DNA of 21,705 nt from JBCBGF01 sp039820585. GTDB lineage: Bacteria; Pseudomonadota; Alphaproteobacteria; Rhodobacterales; Rhodobacteraceae. How positions within the stretch are numbered: position 1 is the first letter of the stretch; the number at the start of each line of letters is the position of its first letter. The stretch is taken from the NCBI GenBank assembly GCA_039820585.1, contig JBCBPV010000061.1:1-21705 (forward strand), written 5' to 3'. Shown here piece after piece: positions 15,313 to 21,705 of this stretch. The notes beneath the pieces were generated by a model. The model did no database searches. It was not told where the DNA came from and worked only from the letters and a program-made list of their open reading frames with translations. The position numbers were made by a program, and so were the translations under genes.

Positions 15313-16062
15313 ATGCCCGCGCTTGACCCAATCTCATACCTGGCGATCTTCGCTGCGTTGGCATTGGGCGGCGTATTGAAGGGGGCGACCGGGGCAGGCG
15401 TGCCCGTGATCGCCGTGCCCGTGATTGCGGCGGTCGTGGATGTGCGGTTTGCCGTCGTCATCATGGTGATTGTCAACCTTCTGAGCAATGTGCAGCAGTT
15501 ATGGCGCTTTCGCAGCCACCGGATCGACGGGGGCTTTGCGATGCGTTTTGCGGTCGCCGGGGCGGTTGGCGCGCTGGTGGGGACAGGTTTGCTGGTGGCG
15601 CTGCCTGTGGATGTCCTGTCGGGCCTACTGGCAGGTGTGGTGTTTGCATATATCGGTCTGCGGCTCGCGCGCCCGTCGTTTCGGCTGGCCATGGAAAGCG
15701 CGTGGCGATGGGTGGTGCCTGCGGGTGTCGTGGGCGGCGTGTTCCAGGGCGCGGCGGGCATCTCCGCGCCCGTGTCGGTCAGTTTCCTGAACGCGGCGCG
15801 GCTGGAGCGTCCGGTGTTTATCTTCACCATCTCGGCGTTCTTCACCGGAATGGGGTTGGTTCAGCTTCCGGCTCTTTTGGCATCCGGGTTGATGACGTTA
15901 CAGATCCTTGGCCTTAGCTTCATTGCGATCTTGCCGGTGCTGGTGTTCATGCCGCTTGGCGATTGGCTGGGCAAGCGCGCCTCGCCCGAGGTGTTTGATC
16001 GGGTGATCCTGGTGTTCCTGGGCCTTCTGGCGCTGCGCTTGGCCGCACAACTGGTGCTGTGA
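15313..16062 (+). CDS. TauE/SafE-family sulfite/organo-anion exporter-like membrane protein
   Basis: Integral inner-membrane protein of 249 residues with about seven to eight hydrophobic helices. The two-fold repeat of the TauE/SafE family is visible: LGGVLKGATGAGVPVIAVPVIAAV near the N-terminus, and VVGGVFQGAAGISAPVSVSFLNA in the second half. The family moves sulfite, sulfoacetate and other small anions, and many members are uncharacterised. ATG 15313 (MPALDPISYLAIFAALALGG) is the best start. The longer open frame from 15217 would add a 32-residue non-hydrophobic, Arg-rich extension in the divergent promoter region. Its stop is 19 bases from the convergent kinase stop. The substrate cannot be inferred from context. 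Confidence 0.88.
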   Translation: MPALDPISYLAIFAALALGGVLKGATGAGVPVIAVPVIAAVVDVRFAVVIMVIVNLLSNVQQLWRFRSHRIDGGFAMRFAVAGAVGALVGTGLLVALPVDVLSGLLAGVVFAYIGLRLARPSFRLAMESAWRWVVPAGVVGGVFQGAAGISAPVSVSFLNAARLERPVFIFTISAFFTGMGLVQLPALLASGLMTLQILGLSFIAILPVLVFMPLGDWLGKRASPEVFDRVILVFLGLLALRLAAQLVL

Positions 16063-16081
16063 CCGGCGGCGCCTTGGAACC

Positions 16082-17335
16082 TCACCTCAACCGTTCCAAC
16101 GCAGCCAGCGCATCGGTAAAGAAATCGGCTCCGCCAAAATTTCCGCTCTTCAACGCCAAGGCAAAGCTGCCGGCGCCGTCATCGGCAAAACACCACGGCA
16201 CACCCGGTGCGATCTCTGGCCCAACGCGCAGGTCGTGGGCCCTCAGCGCAAGCGTGATCGCGCCCGACGTCTCGCCGCCAGCGACCACGATACGCGTGGC
16301 ACCGCGGGCCCGCGCCGCCTGTGCCACTGCAGCCAGCGCGCCCTCGACCAATGCGCCTGCAGCGTCGCGGCCCAGTGCGGTTTGGACATCCGCCAGAGCA
16401 TCGGGTTCGGCGGTTGACGTCACCAGCACCGGCTGGTCGCCCAGAGCCTGCATGACCGCATCGATCAGGGAAGCAGCCCCATCGGTGGCGATCTCGGAAG
16501 GCATCACGTCAATGACCGTCGCACCGCTGGCCCGGAAGCGGGCGACCTGAGCGCGCGTGGCGGCAGAACAGCTGCCCGACAGCACGATCGCGGGTCCCGC
16601 GGGCAGGTGGGGCAGCGGCGACGTGTCGGTGAGCTGACGAAGATCCGGACCATAGGCCGCCGCGGCAAACGCGCTGCCACCCGTCAGCAACGGGGCGTCT
16701 GCGACGGCCTGTCCCAGGGTCGCAAGATCGGCGTCGGCCGTCGCATCGGCGATCAGATGGGCAATGCCCCGCGCCACCAGGTCTGCCCTGGCCCGCGCGA
16801 CTGCATCGGCGCCTCCGCGCACCTGATCTAGGGGGATCAGTCCCACGGGTTGCGTCACTTGTGGGTCGAGCAAACGCATCAGGTTGCTATCGGTCATCGG
16901 CGTGAGCGGGTGGTGACGCATCGGGCTGTCGGACAAAAGCGCGTCGCCGACAAAGAGATGGCCCTGATAAACCGTGCGCCCGTTTTCGGGGAAGGCGGGG
17001 CAATAGACCGTGTGATCCGCACCAAGGCGGGCCATCAGCGCCTCGGCCACCGGGCCGATATTGCCCTGATCGGTGCTATCGAAGGTGGAGCAGTACTTCC
17101 AATAGATCTGCCGCGCGCCGTGGGCCAGCAACCACTCCAGCGCTGCGGTGGTGTCGGCCACCGCCTGATCCACCGGGGCGGTCCGGCACTTCAACGCGAT
17201 CACCTCAACTGCGCCGATGCCAGCAGGCGGGGTTGCGGGGATACCGCCATGCATCCGTACATCGGCCCCGGTGCGCGCCATAAGCCCGGCGATGTCCGTA
17301 GCCCCGGTAAAGTCGTCTGCGATAACGCCGATCAT
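16082..17335 (-). CDS. otnK: Four-carbon acid sugar kinase (OtnK-like, former DUF1537)
   Basis: Predicted to phosphorylate a four-carbon sugar acid, most likely 3-oxo-tetronate to its 4-phosphate, using ATP. The N-terminal GVIADDFTGATDIAGLMARTG (3-23) is the substrate-domain signature. Other family marks are ALKCRTAP (47-54), YWKYCSTFDSTDQGNIGP, YCPAFPENGRTVYQGHLFVGDALLSDSPMRHHPLTPM, VLSGSCSAATRAQV, and the ATP-domain segments VVAGGETSGAI (from about 350) and LALKSGNFGG (about 393-402). At 417 residues it is full length. The ATG at 17335 is eight bases after the ATPase stop, so the two genes are co-transcribed. Its usual partners (aldolase OtnC, isomerase OtnI, an LtnD-type dehydrogenase) are not in the window. 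Another four-carbon acid such as threonate or erythronate is possible. Confidence 0.9.
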   Translation of the reverse strand: MIGVIADDFTGATDIAGLMARTGADVRMHGGIPATPPAGIGAVEVIALKCRTAPVDQAVADTTAALEWLLAHGARQIYWKYCSTFDSTDQGNIGPVAEALMARLGADHTVYCPAFPENGRTVYQGHLFVGDALLSDSPMRHHPLTPMTDSNLMRLLDPQVTQPVGLIPLDQVRGGADAVARARADLVARGIAHLIADATADADLATLGQAVADAPLLTGGSAFAAAAYGPDLRQLTDTSPLPHLPAGPAIVLSGSCSAATRAQVARFRASGATVIDVMPSEIATDGAASLIDAVMQALGDQPVLVTSTAEPDALADVQTALGRDAAGALVEGALAAVAQAARARGATRIVVAGGETSGAITLALRAHDLRVGPEIAPGVPWCFADDGAGSFALALKSGNFGGADFFTDALAALERLR

Positions 17336-17343
17336 CTGCAGGT

Positions 17344-18402
17344 CTATCTCAACCGGGCTTCGGTATTGGCATCGAAGAAATACGCCCGCCCGGGGTCGAA
17401 CTTCAGGCCAACGCGCGCGCCGGTCTTTGACCGGTCATCCCCCCGCTCTTCGACAATCAGCTTCTCACCCGTCGGCGCAGTGAGATAGGCATAAGACACA
17501 CCCCCAAGCGCTTCGGTCAACTCGACTGCGTGGGTGTCGCCCTCGGGATCAATCTCGATATGTTCGGGCCGCAGCCCCACGTTGATTCCGCTTCCCGGCG
17601 ATGGCAGCGTCACGCCCGCAGGCACGGTCTGGCCCAGCCCTGGCGTCTCGACACCCGCGCCGTTTACCGACCCGCTGAGGAAGTTCATTGCCGGCGATCC
17701 GATAAACCCTGCCACGAACCGGTTGTCGGGATCACGGTACAGATCAAGCGGTGCCCCCACCTGCTCGATCCGCCCCGCGCGCAGCACCACGATCTTGTCC
17801 GCCAGCGTCATCGCCTCGACCTGATCGTGGGTGACGTAGATCATGGTCGCGCCGATCTCTTGGTGCAGCCGCGCAATCTCGACCCGCATTTCAACGCGCA
17901 GTTCAGCATCAAGGTTCGACAGCGGCTCATCGAACAAGAACACCTCCGGCCCCCGGACAATCGCGCGCCCGATGGCCACGCGCTGGCGCTGGCCGCCGGA
18001 CAGGGCCTTGGGTTTGCGGCTGAGGTAATCATCGAGCTTCAGGATTTTCGACGCCTCGCCGACCTTTTGCTTTATCTCCTGCTTCGGGTGGCCATTCATC
18101 TTCAACCCAAAGCCCATGTTCTCTTCCACGGTCATGTGCGGATAAAGCGCGTAGGTCTGAAACACCATTGCCACACCGCGTTCCGCTGGATCGGCCCGTG
18201 TCACGTCGCGGGTGCCGATCCGGATCGCGCCGTCACTGGTTTCCTCCAGCCCGGCCACCATGCGCAGCAAGGTGGATTTGCCACAGCCCGAGGGGCCCAC
18301 AAACACGCAGAACTCCCCATGGTCGATCTGCAAGTCGACGCCGTGGATCACCTGGGTGTCTCCATAGCGTTTGATGACGTTGGCGAGGGTAACACCGGAC
18401 AT
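17344..18402 (-). CDS. Sugar ABC importer ATPase (UgpC/MalK/MsmK-like)
   Basis: Energises a carbohydrate importer, very probably the one whose binding protein and permease are on the other strand. The 352 residues show Walker A GPSGCGKST (36-44), Q-loop VFQTYALYPH (Gln82), LSGGQRQ (134-140), Walker B VFLFDE (154-159), D-loop SNLD (162-165), His192 in VTHDQVEAM, and the C-terminal MalK-type regulatory segment GLRPEHIEI. It starts immediately after the IclR stop (TGAATG) and ends eight bases before the kinase start. This splits the importer: regulator, ATPase and kinase on one strand, binding protein and permease on the other. Confidence 0.95.
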   Translation of the reverse strand: MSGVTLANVIKRYGDTQVIHGVDLQIDHGEFCVFVGPSGCGKSTLLRMVAGLEETSDGAIRIGTRDVTRADPAERGVAMVFQTYALYPHMTVEENMGFGLKMNGHPKQEIKQKVGEASKILKLDDYLSRKPKALSGGQRQRVAIGRAIVRGPEVFLFDEPLSNLDAELRVEMRVEIARLHQEIGATMIYVTHDQVEAMTLADKIVVLRAGRIEQVGAPLDLYRDPDNRFVAGFIGSPAMNFLSGSVNGAGVETPGLGQTVPAGVTLPSPGSGINVGLRPEHIEIDPEGDTHAVELTEALGGVSYAYLTAPTGEKLIVEERGDDRSKTGARVGLKFDPGRAYFFDANTEARLR

Positions 18403-19215
18403 TCAGGCCGCTCCTGCTCTGTGGGTGGATCGGGTTTCTTCGGGGAAGCGCCAGCTATCGGCCTCTTCCGCAATGGCCCGGGCGGTTTGGCGCAGATCGG
18501 GCGCAAGCCGGTCCAGGCCGCCCAGGCTGTTGCGGTCGGTCGAGGTGGTGACAGAGAGCGCGCCCAGCACGCGCTTCGTGCGCGTCAGGATCGGCATCGC
18601 GATGCAAATGATCCCGACCTCGTGTTCCTCATCGTCATAGGCGTGGCCCCGCGTGCGGATGGCGGCCAACTCGGTGCGCAGCGCCGCGGCGGTCGTAAAG
18701 GTCTTTTCGGTGAAGCGGTGGAAGGATTGCATGGCTAGCACGCGCTCCAACTCGCCTTCATCCAGATGGGCCAGCATCGCCTTGCCGACGCCGGTGCAAT
18801 AGGCGGGGCCCACGCGCCCAGCCTGGCTGAACATCTCGATGGGGTCCGCCGCGTTGCGCTTGTCGACGTAGAGGACATGCCCGTGGTCCAACTGTGCCAG
18901 ATGCACCGTCTCACCCAGCTGTTCCGACAACTGGTCGATCATCGGGCGGGCCACAGGCGCCAGTGAAGATTGCTCCCATGCAGTATGGGCCAACCGCACG
19001 AGCCGCAGGCCCGGCGCATAGGTTTGTCGCTCGGCGTCGAACGCGAGCATGCCCTGGTTGGTCAGGGTCTGGACGAAACGATAGAGGGTGGCCTTGGGAA
19101 ACGGGGAGGCTGCGAGAAGTTCGGAAAACCGCACGGGCCGACCGAAGGCCGCAACCTGGTCCAGCACCTCAAGCGCCTTTCCTACCGTGCCGTCCTCCGA
19201 CGTCGCCCGGGCCAT
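18403..19215 (-). CDS. IclR-family transcriptional regulator
   Basis: DNA-binding regulator, probably a repressor of the divergent importer and of its own operon. The 270-residue chain has an N-terminal winged helix (about 8-65) with GKALEVLDQVAAFGRPVRFSEL and FPKATLYRFVQTLTNQGML, then a ligand-binding domain with GRVGPAYCTGVGKAMLAHL, the usual IclR dimer/ligand segment, and EVGIICIAMPI. ATG 19215 is preceded by GGGGAGGA (19226-19219), a very strong ribosome site; a longer frame to 19281 would run through the promoter. It is divergent from the sugar-binding protein gene across 147 bp, which holds a candidate IclR site. The effector is likely the imported compound or a product of it. Confidence 0.93.
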   Translation of the reverse strand: MARATSEDGTVGKALEVLDQVAAFGRPVRFSELLAASPFPKATLYRFVQTLTNQGMLAFDAERQTYAPGLRLVRLAHTAWEQSSLAPVARPMIDQLSEQLGETVHLAQLDHGHVLYVDKRNAADPIEMFSQAGRVGPAYCTGVGKAMLAHLDEGELERVLAMQSFHRFTEKTFTTAAALRTELAAIRTRGHAYDDEEHEVGIICIAMPILTRTKRVLGALSVTTSTDRNSLGGLDRLAPDLRQTARAIAEEADSWRFPEETRSTHRAGAA

Positions 19216-19264
19216 ATATCCTCCCCGCCGCGCGTTTTGTGTTCGTTCAAGATTTTTGCGGCTG

Positions 19265-19295
19265 TTGACAAGGCCTGCCACAGTGCGGTTATGAT
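19265..19295 (+). promoter_or_regulatory. Candidate sigma-70 promoter of the sugar importer
   Basis: TTGACA (19265-19270) is a perfect -35 box. TATGAT (19290-19295) is a near-consensus -10 after a 19-base spacer; shifting the -10 by one base (TTATGA) gives 18. The start of transcription would fall near 19302, about 60 bases before the binding-protein ATG. Confidence 0.55.
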
Positions 19296-19311
19296 TTCAA
19301 TATTCAAAACC

Positions 19312-19332
19312 GAGTTTCAAATAATGGAACTC
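19312..19332. promoter_or_regulatory. IclR-like operator palindrome
   Basis: GAGTTTCA (19312-19319) and TGGAACTC (19325-19332) are inverted arms with one mismatch around AATAA. The size and the TGGAA core resemble known IclR-family sites. It lies just downstream of the predicted transcription start, a typical repressor position. Another TGGAAC at 19342-19347 and TTTCAA at 19295-19300 and 19315-19320 may be extra half sites. Confidence 0.5.
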
Positions 19333-19362
19333 ATCCCATAGTGGAACCCCAGGGAGGACACC

Positions 19363-20619
19363 ATGCGTTCCATGCTAAAAGCGTCCATCGCGGCGCTTGC
19401 TACGTCTGTGGCGATCACAGGCCCGGCAGCTGCCGATCTGACCGGCGATCTTAAGATCTTCCTCGACACATCGAACCCCGCGCCGCGTGCAACGATGGAA
19501 GCGATGATTGACAGGTTTCAGGCCGAACACCCGGACCTCAACATTGAGACCACGGTGATCGACCGGGAAGAGTACAAAACCCAGATCCGCAACTTCTTGA
19601 CGGCAAATCCACCCGATGTGGCGACTTGGTACGCCGCAAACCGGATGCGGCCTTATGTGGAAGCGGGCCTGTTTGAAGACGTGTCCGATCTGTGGGCCGA
19701 GCCCGAGATCGCCGAAAACCTTGCCTCGACCAAGGGTGCGATGACCATCGACGACAAGCAGTGGGGCGTGCCCTACACCTACTATCAGTGGGGCGTTTAC
19801 TATCGCAAAGACATCTACGAAGAGCTGGGTCTGAGCGAGCCGTCGAACTGGGATGAGTTCAAGGCAAACTGCCAGGCCATCGTCGATTCCGGCCGCGCGT
19901 GCTTCACCATCGGTACGAAGTTCCTGTGGACTGCGGGCGGGTGGTTCGACTACCTCAACATGCGCACCAACGGCTTTGACTTCCACATGGATCTCGCCGC
20001 TGGCAACGTGAGCTGGGAAGACGACCGGGTGAAGGCGACCTTCGCAAACTGGCGTGAACTGATCGACATGGGTGCCTTCGTTGACAACCACCAGACCTAT
20101 AGCTGGCAGGAAGCGCTGCCCTTCATGGTCAATGGCGATGCGGCAGGCTACCTGATGGGCAACTTCGCAGTGGCACCGCTGCGCGAAGCGGGCCTGACGG
20201 ACGACCAGCTGGATTTCTACCAGTTCCCGGCGATCAACCCTGATGTCGCGCTGGCCGAAGATGCGCCGACCGACACGTTCCACATCCCGTCGAACGCGGC
20301 CAACAAGGAAGCCGCGCGCGAGTTCTTGCGCTTCGTCGTCTCAGCCGAAGAGCAGACGGTGATCAACAACGGCGAAAACCTTGGCCAGTTGCCGGTGAAC
20401 GCGCAAGCCACGGTCGATGATGACAAGTTCCTCAACGAAGGCTTTGTCATGCTGTCGTCCAACAGCCCTGGTGGCGTGGCCCAGTTCTGGGACCGCGACG
20501 CACCGGCGGAGATGGCCAAAGCGTCGATGGAAGGCTTCCAGGAGTTCATGGTGCGCCCCGATAACCTCGACCGCATCCTGGCCCGGCTGGAGCGTACCCG
20601 TCAGCGGGTCGCCCAGTAA
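19363..20619 (+). CDS. Sugar-binding protein of a carbohydrate ABC importer (COG1653 type)
   Basis: Periplasmic receptor of the sugar importer. The 418-residue product begins with a signal peptide (MRSMLKASIAALATSVAITG then PAAA, cleavage expected before DLTG at residue 25). The mature protein has family 1 binding-protein marks: MIDRFQAEHPDLNIE, PPDVATWYAANRMRPYVEAGLFEDVSDLW, GVPYTYYQWGVYYRKDIYEELGLSEPSNWDEF, and AAGYLMGNFAVAPLREAG, followed by a C-terminal lobe with EAAREFLRFVVSAEEQ. GGGAGGA (19352-19358) lies four bases before the ATG. Many aromatic residues in the cleft segments fit a sugar ligand. Which sugar is unknown; the kinase across the strand suggests a sugar acid or a compound containing one. 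Confidence 0.94.
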   Translation: MRSMLKASIAALATSVAITGPAAADLTGDLKIFLDTSNPAPRATMEAMIDRFQAEHPDLNIETTVIDREEYKTQIRNFLTANPPDVATWYAANRMRPYVEAGLFEDVSDLWAEPEIAENLASTKGAMTIDDKQWGVPYTYYQWGVYYRKDIYEELGLSEPSNWDEFKANCQAIVDSGRACFTIGTKFLWTAGGWFDYLNMRTNGFDFHMDLAAGNVSWEDDRVKATFANWRELIDMGAFVDNHQTYSWQEALPFMVNGDAAGYLMGNFAVAPLREAGLTDDQLDFYQFPAINPDVALAEDAPTDTFHIPSNAANKEAAREFLRFVVSAEEQTVINNGENLGQLPVNAQATVDDDKFLNEGFVMLSSNSPGGVAQFWDRDAPAEMAKASMEGFQEFMVRPDNLDRILARLERTRQRVAQ

Positions 20620-20640
20620 GGGCAGGTCCTGCACAGCATC

Positions 20641-20667
20641 GGGATGGGCCGCCAGACGGCCCGTCCC
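20641..20667 (+). promoter_or_regulatory. Intercistronic hairpin between binding-protein and permease genes
   Basis: GGGATGGGCCG (20641-20651) pairs with CGGCCCGTCCC (20657-20667), an 11-bp stem with one G-U pair and a five-base loop, 21 bases after the binding-protein stop and 26 before the permease start. No T tract follows, so mRNA stabilisation or partial termination is more likely than full termination. Confidence 0.6.
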
Positions 20668-20693
20668 ACGACCCTGAGCCAAGGGAACGCCAC

Positions 20694-21635
20694 ATGTCCG
20701 AAGCCGCGCTTTCAGACGTTGCCACCGTAGAATCGCGGTCCTGGTTCCACCGCAACCAGATCGCCATCATGCCCTGGCTGTTCCTGGCCCCCGGCGTCTT
20801 CTTCTTCCTGCTCTACGTCATTTTCCCGATCTTCCAATCCTTCCAGATCTCGCTTTACGACTGGGATGGTCTGAGCCCGCGGGAATACGTGGGCTTCCAG
20901 AACTACGAGGATCTGTATTGGGAGTTCGTCGACCGCGACGCCTTTTATACCTCGCTCAAAAACAACATCCTCTGGCTGCTGCTCTACTTGCTGGCAATTC
21001 CCGCCGGCTTGTTCATCGCCCTCTTTCTGAACCAGACAGTGACTGGCATTCGCCTGTATAAGTCGCTCTTCTTTTTCCCCTTCGTGATCAGCCAGGTGGT
21101 GGTCGGCTTGGTCTTCACGTGGTTCTATGACCCGACCTTCGGCCTTCTGAACAACATTATTGGTGTCGTCGGTCTTGGCCCCATCAACGTGCTGGGCGAC
21201 GAGCGCTTTGTCACCTACGGCATCATCGCCGCTGGCCTGTGGCCACAGACGGCGTACTGCATGATCCTGTACCTGACCGGGTTGAACGCCGTCGATCCCG
21301 AACAGATCGAAGCCGGGCGGTTGGATGGGGCAAAGGGCTGGAAGATGCTGTGGTATGTCGTCGTGCCCCAACTGAAACCCGCCACCTTCATCGCCTTCGT
21401 GGTCACGATCATCGGCGCACTCAGATCGTTCGACCTGATCTCAATCATGACGCAGGGCGGGCCCTTTGGATCGTCCCGCGTGCTGGCGTTCTACATGTTC
21501 GAGGTCGCGCTGTCCGAATACGGCTTCCGCATGGGCTATGGCGCGGCCATCGCCGTTGTCCTGTTCCTGATCATGCTGTGCTTCATCGCCTACTTCCTCT
21601 GGTCGATGTACCGCGAAGAGAAAGGGGCGCGCTGA
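20694..21635 (+). CDS. Sugar ABC importer permease (UgpA/MalF-like)
   Basis: Inner-membrane permease of the carbohydrate importer. The 313 residues have a short cytoplasmic N-terminus, then WLFLAPGVFFFLLYVIFPIFQSF (28-50) as the first helix and about five more. The coupling loop EQIEAGRLDGAKGWKMLWYVVVP (203-225) holds the EAA motif. FQNYEDLYW and TQGGPFGSSRVLAFYMFE are typical of the UgpA/MalF side. ATG 20694 follows AAGGGA by about seven bases. These importers normally need a second, UgpE-type permease. None is seen before the window ends 70 bases later, so it should follow downstream or the set is incomplete. Confidence 0.94.
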   Translation: MSEAALSDVATVESRSWFHRNQIAIMPWLFLAPGVFFFLLYVIFPIFQSFQISLYDWDGLSPREYVGFQNYEDLYWEFVDRDAFYTSLKNNILWLLLYLLAIPAGLFIALFLNQTVTGIRLYKSLFFFPFVISQVVVGLVFTWFYDPTFGLLNNIIGVVGLGPINVLGDERFVTYGIIAAGLWPQTAYCMILYLTGLNAVDPEQIEAGRLDGAKGWKMLWYVVVPQLKPATFIAFVVTIIGALRSFDLISIMTQGGPFGSSRVLAFYMFEVALSEYGFRMGYGAAIAVVLFLIMLCFIAYFLWSMYREEKGAR

Positions 21636-21665
21636 TGGCCTGTGTCCTGCCAATGAGTATTTCTG

Positions 21666-21705
21666 CCAAGATGAAGCCAGGGCGCGGCGCCCCCCTTCAT
21701 CTTGG
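21666..21705. repeat. Long palindrome at the window end
   Basis: CCAAGATGAAG (21666-21676) and CTTCATCTTGG (21695-21705) are perfect 11-base inverted arms; GGGC and GCCC inside can extend the hairpin. The right arm runs to the last base of the window, so the palindrome may be longer (the left side continues outward through GAGTATTTCTG). It begins 30 bases after the permease stop. It may be a terminator or an intergenic palindromic repeat. The short frame starting at ATG 21635 crosses it but shows no membrane protein features. Confidence 0.65.

Noticed and set aside
17530..18738. 402-codon plus-strand open frame opposite the sugar ATPase and IclR genes
   Set aside because: It spans the junction of two well-supported genes on the other strand and has no domain signal.
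21635..21705. Start of a new gene at ATG 21635 (TGATG overlap with the permease stop)
   Set aside because: The 23 codons read MACVLPMSISAKMKPGRGAPL and on to HLG, with no resemblance to a permease N-terminus, no ribosome site that stands out, and a palindrome running through them.

Overview
The window looks like a piece of an alphaproteobacterial chromosome, most likely Rhodobacteraceae (roseobacter type). The reasons are GC-rich DNA with strong G/C at third codon positions, the style of the proteins (paired ABC importers, a four-carbon acid sugar kinase, a compact phosphoribosyltransferase, a YcaQ-type glycosylase) and very tight gene packing. I see no rRNA, tRNA, CRISPR array, insertion sequence or phage gene. 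No gap between genes exceeds about 200 bases.

Layout. (1) 1-2484, plus strand: the 3' part of a large envelope protein. It has exact 102-residue Cys-containing repeats, an OmpA-type peptidoglycan-binding domain and a C-terminal beta-barrel, followed by a hairpin at 2491-2519. (2) 2540-7272: a set of amide and purine hydrolysis/salvage genes. These are an M20D amidohydrolase (minus), a phosphoribosyltransferase (plus) that seems to lack a normal start codon, a nucleoside hydrolase (minus) and an adenine deaminase (plus). (3) 7275-13778, minus: one apparent six-gene operon. It encodes a PotD-like binding protein, two permeases, a PotA-like ATPase, an MTA/SAH-deaminase-like amidohydrolase and an M20 dipeptidase-like enzyme, mostly joined by stop/start overlaps. 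(4) 13979-16062: a YcaQ-like DNA glycosylase (minus) divergent from a TauE/SafE exporter (plus). (5) 16082-21705: a sugar-type ABC importer locus. An IclR regulator, an importer ATPase and an OtnK-type acid sugar kinase are on the minus strand. They diverge from a sugar-binding protein and the first permease on the plus strand. The window ends inside or at the edge of a long palindrome just after the permease.

How the genes may work together (inference). Nucleoside hydrolase, adenine deaminase and the phosphoribosyltransferase would release a base from a nucleoside, deaminate adenine to hypoxanthine and return bases to nucleotides. The neighbouring PotDBCA-like importer is co-transcribed with a deaminase-type amidohydrolase and a peptidase, so it may feed a nitrogenous substrate to these enzymes rather than being a plain polyamine importer. 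In the last region the IclR protein probably represses the divergent importer through a palindrome just downstream of a near-consensus promoter. OtnK suggests that the imported compound is a sugar acid or is converted to a four-carbon sugar acid.

Most notable: the apparent ATC start (or lost start codon) of the phosphoribosyltransferase; the repeat-OmpA-barrel order of the first protein; the IclR-like operator; matching hairpins after both binding-protein genes; and the terminal palindrome where a second permease gene would be expected.
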